A stretch of 64,000 bases of DNA from CAYRYU01 sp964428355 (GTDB taxonomy: Bacteria > Muiribacteriota > Ozemobacteria > Ozemobacterales > Ozemobacteraceae), in the NCBI GenBank assembly GCA_964428355.1, contig CAYRYU010000005.1, positions 77,616-141,615 of the forward strand, written 5' to 3'. This document shows positions 18,964 through 26,003 of the stretch, piece by piece. Every line of letters starts with the position of its first letter. Position 1 is the stretch's first letter. The notes under the pieces were generated by a model. The model was not told the DNA's origin. It searched no databases and worked only from the letters and a program-made list of their open reading frames with translations. Made by a program: the position numbers and the translations under genes.

Positions 18964-20290
18964 GGCTTGCTTTCATCAGAACGGTATCCCCTTCGAGAAG
19001 AAGGTTGTGAAGGAGATCGGCTGCTTCCGGATTCCGGGAACATGAGAAAACCCTGTCGGGAGCCATCCCGGCCTGGAGAGCCGATTGGGCAATACTCTGG
19101 GCATGATCACCGACGACAACGAGAACGTCCAGTTTTGCGGCCGCGACCTCCTCGCCCAACCGGCGGTGGAGTTCCTCGGATTCCCCGCCCAACTCCTTCA
19201 TGTCCCCAAGAACTGCGACCCTTCGTCCTTTGCAGACACCCAGGAACCGGACAGCCTCCCTCATGGAAGCCGGATTGGCGTTGTAGCAATCCAGGATCAC
19301 CCGTTTTCCCTCGGTCTTCACCGATTCCATCCGCGCCTGAACCGGCTGGAAGGACCCAAGGGCCTCGATCCCCTCCTCGACCGGCTTCCCCTGCGCAACC
19401 CACATTCCGAGACAAGCCAGGGCGTTCACGGCATTGTGGCTTCCCAGGAGCCGAAGGCGAAGCGGGATCCTCTTGTCCCGAAACACCACAGTCAGATCGG
19501 TCGAATCAGGCGAGACGGCAAGGTCCGTCCCTCTGACATCAGCGTCCGCGGCAAGGCCGAAAGACAGTACCCGGGCCTTGGTCTTGCTCTTGATGAGAGT
19601 CAGGAAGGGACTGTCCGCGGGAATCACCGCCACGCCATCGGGAGCGAGACCTTCGAGAATCTCGGCTTTCGCGGTAGCTATATTTTCAAGGCTTCCGAGC
19701 ATACCGATGTGAGCGGGGCCAACGTTGGTGATGACAGCTGCGTGGGGTCGGGCCAGAGTGGCAAGCAGACGGATTTCCCCGGCATGGTTCATTCCCATCT
19801 CGATTATCGCGGTCTCGGTTTCGGGAGGGATCCCAATCATTCCAAGAGGAAGCCCGATGTGATTGTTGAAGTTCCCGCTGGTGGCCCAGGTTCGGGAGGT
19901 CCGTCCGAAAGCGTGGCTGAGCATTTCCTTGGTCGTCGTCTTCCCGTTGCTCCCCGTTACTCCGAGGAATGTCGCACGTAGCCGGCTTCGATGAAACCGG
20001 GCCAGGTCGTGGAGTGCCTGCAGTGTGTCGTCCACCACGATGCAGGGCGGTGATTCGGCCGATCTCTTCTCGGGGGGAAGCCGCGAGGCGATGAGAAGAG
20101 AGGCCCCGGCATCAATCGCCTGAGGCATGAAATCGTTCCCATCAAGGCGGTCCCCCTTGATCGCGAGGTAGACATTCCCCGGGGAAAGGGTTCGGGTATC
20201 TATTGAGAAGCCCGAAAGCGGCTTCTCGGCTCCCCTGACGAGGTGACCCTTGACGATCGCCAGGATTTCATTGGTGGTCCATTCAGGCAT
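18899..20290 (-). CDS. murF: UDP-MurNAc-tripeptide:D-Ala-D-Ala ligase
   Basis: MurF adds D-Ala-D-Ala to UDP-MurNAc-tripeptide in the cytoplasm using ATP. The 463-residue protein is of normal length. It has the N-terminal uridine-binding domain (GFSIDTRTLSPGNVYLAIKG, 27-46), the ATP loop GVTGSNGKTTTKEM, the central NNHIGLPLGM block typical of MurF, and the ligase C-terminal domain (ILDCYNANPASMREAV). The start ATG overlaps the murE stop by 8 bases, so translation is probably coupled. It in turn overlaps mraY or abuts it depending on the mraY start. Confidence 0.95.
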   Translation of the reverse strand: MPEWTTNEILAIVKGHLVRGAEKPLSGFSIDTRTLSPGNVYLAIKGDRLDGNDFMPQAIDAGASLLIASRLPPEKRSAESPPCIVVDDTLQALHDLARFHRSRLRATFLGVTGSNGKTTTKEMLSHAFGRTSRTWATSGNFNNHIGLPLGMIGIPPETETAIIEMGMNHAGEIRLLATLARPHAAVITNVGPAHIGMLGSLENIATAKAEILEGLAPDGVAVIPADSPFLTLIKSKTKARVLSFGLAADADVRGTDLAVSPDSTDLTVVFRDKRIPLRLRLLGSHNAVNALACLGMWVAQGKPVEEGIEALGSFQPVQARMESVKTEGKRVILDCYNANPASMREAVRFLGVCKGRRVAVLGDMKELGGESEELHRRLGEEVAAAKLDVLVVVGDHAQSIAQSALQAGMAPDRVFSCSRNPEAADLLHNLLLEGDTVLMKASRGMHFEEIVKQLWPTVPIHLH

Positions 20291-21890
20291 GGTGTCTGCT
20301 CCCTAGAAGTTCACGTGCGACTTCCCTATCGTCGAAGGGGATGGTCCTGTCGGCGAAGGTCTGTCCGGTTTCATGTCCCTTTCCGGCGATCAGAACGCTG
20401 TCCCCGGGCCGGGCGAGATCCAGCGCCATCGAAATTGCCTTTCGGCGGTCCGCCTCGGAGTAGACTTTTCCCTTGGGCATCCTTCCAAGGTCCGGGATCC
20501 CAGCGAGAATTTGCCGAATGATCTCGTTGGGGTCCTCCTTCCGCGGATTGTCACTGGTGATGATCGTGATGTCGGACATCGAGGCGGAAAACTTTCCCAT
20601 GATCGGTCGTTTTTGGGGAGACCGGTTTCCACCGCAGCCAAAGACGGTGATCACCCGCCCCGCGGTCATGGGGCGGATCGTTACCAGAAGGTTCCTCAGG
20701 GCTTCGGGGGAGTGTGCGTAATCGACAACCACGGTAAGCCCCCGCGTATTGGCGATCGCCTCGAAACGCCCTGGAACACTTTCCAGGGCGGCAAGACCTT
20801 CCAGAATGTCCTCCCAACCCACTCCGATCGAGCGGCAAAGGCCCGCCGCCATCAGGGTGTTGAAGACGTTGAACATCCCGACCAGGGAGGTCCGACAGGG
20901 GAACCGGGTTCCATTCTCGACAATCGAGAACACGGTGCCTGGAGTCCAGGGATGGCTCCGTGCACCGGATTCGCCAGGAGGGCGAGGTCTTCCGGTGCCT
21001 GGAGTCCAGGGATGGCTCCGTGCACCGGATTCGCCAGGAGGGCGAGGTCTTCCGGGAGTTTGCCCGATCCGTTCGATGCCCTCGGGGAAGAGATCCGCCG
21101 CGGGATCCACGATGCTGACGGTGACTGTCTTTCGGTCTGCCCGACGGCACTCAGCCGCAAGCCGCCGCCCGTAATCATCGTCGATCCCGATGACGGCGGT
21201 TCGGTTTTTCGGGAGCAGTTCGAGGAAAAGCCTTGCTTTTGCCCTGAAGTAGTCCTCCATGTCCGGATGGAACTCGGTGTGCTCGAGGGAGAGGTTGGAA
21301 AACCCCGCCGCGGAGAATGTAACATCCTCTACACGCCAGGTCTTGAGTGCGTGAGAGCTGACTTCCATTACGCCCGCCCTTACCCCCTTTCGCATGGCCC
21401 GGCTCATTAGTGAGACCAGCTCGAGGGACTCGGGAGTCGTGTTTTTGGCTGGAAGAACCGCCCCTCCTAGATCGTATTCGACGGTCCCGAACCTCCAGGC
21501 CTGACCGAATGCCCTCCGAAGCACCGACTGAACGAGGTAGGTCGTCGTCGTCTTTCCTTTCGTTCCGGTGATTCCCAGAAGAGTCGCCCGTGCCGAAGGA
21601 TCCCCGAAGAACTGCCTGGCGATCCAGGAGAGACACTTCCGGGCATTCGAAACCCTGACCAGGGGGACCTCGACGGCGGGGGGATTTCCTTCCGCCACCA
21701 CCGCCACTGCACCCTGTTCCATGGCTTTTCCAATGAAGGAAGCCCCATCGACGTTGGTCCCAGGAAGTGCGACAAAGAGGCTTCCCGGAACACACGCACG
21801 TGAGTCGAATGCCACGGACCGGATGGGGATCTCGACTGATCCTGCAACACCAACCACGTCGGGTGGGAGAAGTTCAGACAACCTTTTCAT
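20283..21890 (-). CDS. murE: UDP-MurNAc-tripeptide synthetase (meso-DAP adding type)
   Basis: MurE adds the third stem-peptide residue to UDP-MurNAc-dipeptide. The protein shows the uridine-binding segment SVAFDSRACVPGSLFVALPG, the ATP loop GITGTKGKTTTTYL, and the substrate motif SDNPRKEDP; DNPR marks enzymes using meso-diaminopimelate. At 535 residues it is about 40 longer than usual. The excess is an in-frame pair of identical 20-residue repeats (about residues 280-319, starting GRPRPPGESGARSHPW) from an exact 60-bp tandem duplication in the middle domain. The ATG has AGGAG upstream. Fourth gene of the cluster. Confidence 0.95.
   Translation of the reverse strand: MKRLSELLPPDVVGVAGSVEIPIRSVAFDSRACVPGSLFVALPGTNVDGASFIGKAMEQGAVAVVAEGNPPAVEVPLVRVSNARKCLSWIARQFFGDPSARATLLGITGTKGKTTTTYLVQSVLRRAFGQAWRFGTVEYDLGGAVLPAKNTTPESLELVSLMSRAMRKGVRAGVMEVSSHALKTWRVEDVTFSAAGFSNLSLEHTEFHPDMEDYFRAKARLFLELLPKNRTAVIGIDDDYGRRLAAECRRADRKTVTVSIVDPAADLFPEGIERIGQTPGRPRPPGESGARSHPWTPGTGRPRPPGESGARSHPWTPGTVFSIVENGTRFPCRTSLVGMFNVFNTLMAAGLCRSIGVGWEDILEGLAALESVPGRFEAIANTRGLTVVVDYAHSPEALRNLLVTIRPMTAGRVITVFGCGGNRSPQKRPIMGKFSASMSDITIITSDNPRKEDPNEIIRQILAGIPDLGRMPKGKVYSEADRRKAISMALDLARPGDSVLIAGKGHETGQTFADRTIPFDDREVARELLGSRHHA
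20933..21052. repeat. Exact 60-bp tandem duplication inside murE
   Basis: Copy 1 is 20933-20992 and copy 2 is 20993-21052, with no mismatch. Each unit contains nested inverted repeats: CGGTGC with GCACCG, the palindrome CCTGGAGTCCAGG between them, and TCGCC-AGGAG-GGCGA. The unit length is a multiple of three, so the reading frame is kept. It looks like a mobile or REP-like palindromic element inserted in coding sequence and then duplicated. Confidence 0.9.
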
Positions 21891-21943
21891 GGAGTTCTCC
21901 TGGAATCACGGGTTTTTCCTGCCCAAAACCTCAAACCGGAGTT

Positions 21944-23968
21944 TCACATCCGGGAGGAAAATTTCACCTGGACGACCGTGGAAGAATCGATCGCGGTCCC
22001 GGACCGGGGAGTCTGATCGCACGCGCGTCCACTGCCAATCAGCCGGGTTTGGAGGTTCAACTCCCTGGCCTTCCTGGCGACTTGTTTCAGGGTCATTCCG
22101 GAAAAATCGGGAATCATCGCCTGGCTGGGGATCGTCATCCGGGAAAGGAAAGCGGGAGCAGCCGACTGGAAGGAACCCATCTGGCTGCCGCCCCTGGAGA
22201 TGAGGATCGAACCCGAGTCACCCCCTGATTCCGCGGCCGGCAAGGAATCGCTTGCGAGTCCGATCGTCTGGATCCGATCGGGGGGAACTTTCATGTGCTT
22301 CAGGATCCTGTCCAGAATAATGGAGAAAAAGGGTGCAGCCACCTTTCCCCCATACAGGGTCTCTTCGTCGCCTTTGGGTTCGTTAACCGCCACCAGGAGT
22401 ACTACTCGCGGGTCGATTGCCGGTGCCATCCCGATGAAGGAGGCAACCACCTTTTCATGGAAATACCCTCCCTTGGGGTTCGCTTTCTGGGCTGTACTGG
22501 TCTTTCCTCCGATCGAATAGTCGGGCAGACGTGCCAGTTTGCCGGTTCCCGTCTCGACCACGCCGCGAAGCATCTGTCGGAGACGTTTCGCGATCTCGGG
22601 GGAGAACACCTGTCTTTTCTGGACGGGCTGGAAATCCTCAACGATGTCCCCGGATTGGGAAATGATGCGTTTCACGAGCCTGGGTTGCATCAGCCATCCC
22701 CCATTGGCAATCGCCGAATAGGCGGACACGAGCTGGAGATCTGTCACCGCGATTTCCTGGCCAATGCACAGGGAAGGTGCGGAGAGGGCGGACCAACGGG
22801 AAGGCGGAGCAAACAAACCATTGGTCTCGGCAGGGACTTCCAGTCCGGTCGCCTCGCCAAACCCGAGCTGGCGATACTTCCGGAAAAGCTGGCGGGGATC
22901 TAGAATTTGCGAGATCTGGATCATGGTTGCGTTGCAGGATTCCGCGATCGCCTTGTCGATATCGACAAGCCCGTGGCTGCCGTGACACCGGATCCGGCGG
23001 CCGGCGATCTCGATCCCACCGCGGCAATAGAAGCGGCTCGAGGAGGTCAGTTTCCCCGTCTCGAGCCCCAATCCGACGGGGAAAATCTTCATGCAGGAGC
23101 CCGGTTCGAAGAAGTCCACCAGTGGGCGGTTCCGGTGCGAGTCCGGTTCCGACGTGGCGAATGAGTTGAGATCGTAGCTCGGGAGACACGCCAGGCCGAG
23201 GATTTCCCCGCTTTGGGGGTCCATTGCCACCGCGGTGGCGTCGATCGGCTTGTACTGGTTCATGATTTTCGCCAGCTCTGTTTCGAGGATGTGTTGGATG
23301 AAAGAGTCGATGGTAAGAACCAGGTTGTTCCCACCCATTGGCGGCTGGACGATCCGGATGCTGGCAGGGCCGTCCTCACCGAAACTCACGTCCTCCTGGA
23401 CTGCAAGCCCCGTGTAACCGCGCAGGGTCCGGTCGAAGGAGAGTTCCATCCCCTCGAGACCATGGCCATCCGTTCCCGCGAATCCGATGAGGTTCGCGGC
23501 GAGGGAGTTCTGGGGGTAGACACGGCGATAGTTTTCTTCGAGAATCACGCCCGGGATCTTCATTTTCAGGATCTTGGTGGCGAGGCTCCGTTCGAGATTC
23601 TTGTATATTGGAAGATACCCCTGCCGTCCCCCCACCTTGGCGATTATCTCGTCGCGAGTCATGGGAAGAAACGTCGAAAGGATGGTGGCCGCCTCGGGAA
23701 GGGATTTGAGTTCCCGCGTGAAAAGGAAAACCGTGTAGGTTTCGACTGAAAGGGCGAACTCCACCCCGTTCCGGTCGGAAATCGAGCCCCGTTTCATTTC
23801 CAGAATCCTCCGGCTCTGGTGATTGCTTTCCGACCGCCGGTTCCATTCGTCGTGTTGTACAACCTGAAGCTGTACCATCCGCACGACGAAAACGGCAAGA
23901 ATCAGGGCAATGGATCCAAAAAAGGCCAGGGCCCGGATGGCCCTCGGCCGGAGACGGGTGACCTTCAC
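21944..23968 (-). CDS. ftsI: Division-type transpeptidase (PBP3/FtsI family) with PASTA domain
   Basis: This 674-residue inner-membrane protein cross-links septal peptidoglycan. It has a short cytoplasmic tail, one span (about 12-30), a dimerisation domain starting RGSISDRNGVEFA, and a transpeptidase domain with catalytic Ser291 in SCMK (291-294), SCN (344-346) and KTS (489-491) where KTG is usual. The last ~65 residues (IPDFSGMTLKQVARKAREL ...) form one PASTA domain, a cell-wall-sensing module more often seen in Gram-positive PBPs. It starts with GTG; its G shares one base with the rsmH stop (TAGTG), so the two are coupled. Confidence 0.93.
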   Translation of the reverse strand: MKVTRLRPRAIRALAFFGSIALILAVFVVRMVQLQVVQHDEWNRRSESNHQSRRILEMKRGSISDRNGVEFALSVETYTVFLFTRELKSLPEAATILSTFLPMTRDEIIAKVGGRQGYLPIYKNLERSLATKILKMKIPGVILEENYRRVYPQNSLAANLIGFAGTDGHGLEGMELSFDRTLRGYTGLAVQEDVSFGEDGPASIRIVQPPMGGNNLVLTIDSFIQHILETELAKIMNQYKPIDATAVAMDPQSGEILGLACLPSYDLNSFATSEPDSHRNRPLVDFFEPGSCMKIFPVGLGLETGKLTSSSRFYCRGGIEIAGRRIRCHGSHGLVDIDKAIAESCNATMIQISQILDPRQLFRKYRQLGFGEATGLEVPAETNGLFAPPSRWSALSAPSLCIGQEIAVTDLQLVSAYSAIANGGWLMQPRLVKRIISQSGDIVEDFQPVQKRQVFSPEIAKRLRQMLRGVVETGTGKLARLPDYSIGGKTSTAQKANPKGGYFHEKVVASFIGMAPAIDPRVVLLVAVNEPKGDEETLYGGKVAAPFFSIILDRILKHMKVPPDRIQTIGLASDSLPAAESGGDSGSILISRGGSQMGSFQSAAPAFLSRMTIPSQAMIPDFSGMTLKQVARKARELNLQTRLIGSGRACDQTPRSGTAIDSSTVVQVKFSSRM

Positions 23969-24969
23969 TAAGGTTCCTCCTTCGGAAATCCGACTTCCTG
24001 TTTCCCATCGGCTCGAGGCGATTCATCCTGTGCAGGAACGCCGATCTTTTGGGCAACCCGCATCTTGGCCGAACGCGCGCGCGGATTCTCATGGATCTCT
24101 ACTTCGTCGGCAACGATCGGTTTTCGGGTCAGGACCTCGAGAGTGGGCTTCTGTCCGCACATGCAAACCGGAAGTCCCGGAGGGCATGTGCAACCCTTCT
24201 TGCGCGTCGCGAAGAAGGTCTTCACGATGCGGTCTTCGAGCGAATGGAACGAAATCACCGAGATCCTTCCACCCGGCTTGAGGCACTCGAAGGCCTCGAG
24301 CAGCCCCCGCCGGAGTTCATCGAGCTCCTCGTTGACCGCTATCCGCAGGGCTTGGAAGACCCTCGTTGCGGGGTGGATCCTCGAGCTTTCCCTCAATGGC
24401 TTGGGGATTGCAGTCTCCACAACCCGGACCAGATCGAGGGTGGTTGCGATCCCCGTTTTTTCGCGGGATTCGACGATCGCCCTGGCTATCCGCCGGGAAA
24501 ACCGCTCTTCACCGTATTCCCAGAAGATCCGCGAAAGCTCCTCCTTGGATTCACCGTTCACGAGGTCGGCCGCGGTCAACCCCTGGCTGCGATCCAGGCG
24601 CATGTCGAGAGGCCCGGGACTCTGGAAGGAGAATCCCCGTGCAGGGTCATCGAAATGATGGGAACAGACCCCGAGGTCGAAAAGGATCCCGTCGACTCCT
24701 CCAACGTTGATCCCGGCAAGAAGTGAGGGAAGGGATGAAAACCTTCCCACCACGAGTTTCAACCTGGGATCCTGGAACGCGGATGCCACGGAGGCCTGGA
24801 GTTCGCCGTCCCTGTCAATTCCGATACAGGTATGGATCCCGGGGAAACGCTCCAAGAGAGCCCGGGAATGGCCTCCAGCTCCGAAAGTCGCATCCACGAA
24901 GACCGTCCCTTCTGGTGGGAATCCCAGTTCCAGAAAAGGAGCGAGAAGAACGGGACGGTGGATCATCAT
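23968..24969 (-). CDS. rsmH: 16S rRNA (cytosine-1402-N4)-methyltransferase
   Basis: RsmH (MraW) methylates C1402 of 16S rRNA with S-adenosylmethionine. The 333-residue protein has the N-terminal HRPVLLAPFLELG, the SAM-binding VDATFGAGGHSRALLE, FDLGVCSHHFDDPARGFSF and the C-terminal FHSLEDRIVKTFF block. The start at 24969 (ATG ATG) is 1 base after the ftsL stop, with the ribosome site inside ftsL. A longer in-frame ORF to 25101 overlaps ftsL and has no family similarity. Unusually, ftsL lies upstream of rsmH rather than between rsmH and ftsI. Confidence 0.96.
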   Translation of the reverse strand: MMIHRPVLLAPFLELGFPPEGTVFVDATFGAGGHSRALLERFPGIHTCIGIDRDGELQASVASAFQDPRLKLVVGRFSSLPSLLAGINVGGVDGILFDLGVCSHHFDDPARGFSFQSPGPLDMRLDRSQGLTAADLVNGESKEELSRIFWEYGEERFSRRIARAIVESREKTGIATTLDLVRVVETAIPKPLRESSRIHPATRVFQALRIAVNEELDELRRGLLEAFECLKPGGRISVISFHSLEDRIVKTFFATRKKGCTCPPGLPVCMCGQKPTLEVLTRKPIVADEVEIHENPRARSAKMRVAQKIGVPAQDESPRADGKQEVGFPKEEP

Positions 24970-24970
24970 G

Positions 24971-25360
24971 TCATCGCCGGGCCTGGAGGAATTCCGCGGG
25001 CATGGGAATGTAGCAGAGCTTTTTCGGAACGACCATCCCGAGATCGGATTTGGCCACCTTTTCGATACGGCTGATCGACTGGAGCTTGGATATCTCCGCA
25101 CGCAGAACCGCGTTGTTCGTTTCGAGGCCCTGGATATGGGTTTCCAAGCTCTTGATCCTGAGCTTGACTTCGACCATCTTCGTGGATTGCCAGATGTACA
25201 GGGTGAACATGAGGCTGAGAAGAAGGATGGCGGTCAGGTAGAGCCGGACCATCTGGCGGCGTCGGGAAACCTGGCGCGGAGCTTCTTCCCCGCGAGCGAG
25301 GATCCTGGCGAAATTGGGAGTGTTCCGCTTCAGTGAGACCAATTTTGGAAGGGTCATCAT
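24971..25360 (-). CDS. ftsL: FtsL-like division protein
   Basis: This 129-residue bitopic protein has a basic N-terminal region, one membrane span (about 38-58, LYLTAILLLSLMFTLYIW) and a leucine-zipper-like coiled coil (VEVKLRIKSLETHIQGLETN). It ends with RIEKVAKSDLGMVVP, which matches the conserved end of FtsL. FtsL bridges FtsB and FtsW/FtsI at the septum. It is the first gene of the cluster, preceding rsmH; the common bacterial order is rsmH-ftsL-ftsI. No mraZ is found upstream. The start could be either of two adjacent ATGs; the ribosome site (AAAGG) is weak. Confidence 0.8.
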   Translation of the reverse strand: MMTLPKLVSLKRNTPNFARILARGEEAPRQVSRRRQMVRLYLTAILLLSLMFTLYIWQSTKMVEVKLRIKSLETHIQGLETNNAVLRAEISKLQSISRIEKVAKSDLGMVVPKKLCYIPMPAEFLQARR

Positions 25361-25452
25361 CAGTTACGCCTTTTCGGGCTGGCCTCCTTGGACTTGGGAG
25401 TCATTTCTGCTCCAGGAAATATTTCGGCAAGTTGCGGGTTCCGTATTAGGCT

Positions 25453-25920
25453 TTACAACCGATAATCGATGATTGCGGATACCCCGACACCGTAAACCCG
25501 GTTGATTCCCTTCATGGTCGAGGAGGGAATCAGCGCCTGGACATTGAACCGGTGCCCTTTGTCCAGTGTGGCTGCGACGGCGAACACAACTTCCACTGTC
25601 TTTACCGCATCTGCGGGGCCCAGCACCTGGCATGCCCCAGCCTCGATTCCCTGGCCGAAGGTCAAGATCGGAACGACTTTGGTCGCGTCACGGTTGGCGG
25701 CACCCTTGTTCTGGAAGACGCCATTGATGAACTTGTTCAGTTCACCGCCGAACTGCTTGATCAGGAGAACGATTCCGGCCCCTTTGAGAAGCTTTCCCAA
25801 GGCATCCTTTCCGCCGAGTTTGATCTCGGGAAACTTGATCGCCTCGACCTGGGTCAGGGCAAGACCCACGAGGGTCGCCAGACAAACCAGAACCAGACAC
25901 CGCTTCCGATTACCGAGCAT
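25453..25920 (-). CDS. Small exported hypothetical protein
   Basis: The 155-residue protein has a clear signal peptide (MLGNRKRCLVLVCLATLVGL ..., cleavage near VEA at residue 28). The mature part is Gly/Val/Ala-rich, with a hydrophobic stretch ALGKLLKGAGIVLLIKQFGG and a C-terminal half of probable beta strands ending YGVGVSAIIDYRL. I do not recognise it. AGGAGGAGATTC precedes the ATG. It lies between ftsL and the clostripain gene on the same strand; a 17-bp hairpin separates it from the latter, so it may have its own transcript. Confidence 0.75.
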   Translation of the reverse strand: MLGNRKRCLVLVCLATLVGLALTQVEAIKFPEIKLGGKDALGKLLKGAGIVLLIKQFGGELNKFINGVFQNKGAANRDATKVVPILTFGQGIEAGACQVLGPADAVKTVEVVFAVAATLDKGHRFNVQALIPSSTMKGINRVYGVGVSAIIDYRL

Positions 25921-25953
25921 GAATCTCCTCCTGCTTGAATAGGCCCGTACAGC

Positions 25954-25990
25954 GAAACAGAGAGAAACCCGAAGGGTTCCTCCCTGTTTC
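25954..25990. other. Stable 17-bp hairpin between clostripain and small secreted gene
   Basis: GAAACAGAGAGAAACCC pairs with GGGTTCCTCCCTGTTTC across a 3-base loop, giving 17 pairs including two G-T. There is no T-run on either side, so it may be a processing or stability element, or a Rho-assisted end of the clostripain transcript. Confidence 0.6.
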
Positions 25991-26003
25991 GAAAAGGGTC
26001 GGG

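Noticed and set aside
20373..21410. 345-residue plus-strand ORF
   Set aside because: Antisense to murE; it even carries the translated 60-bp repeat. High GC keeps antisense frames open.
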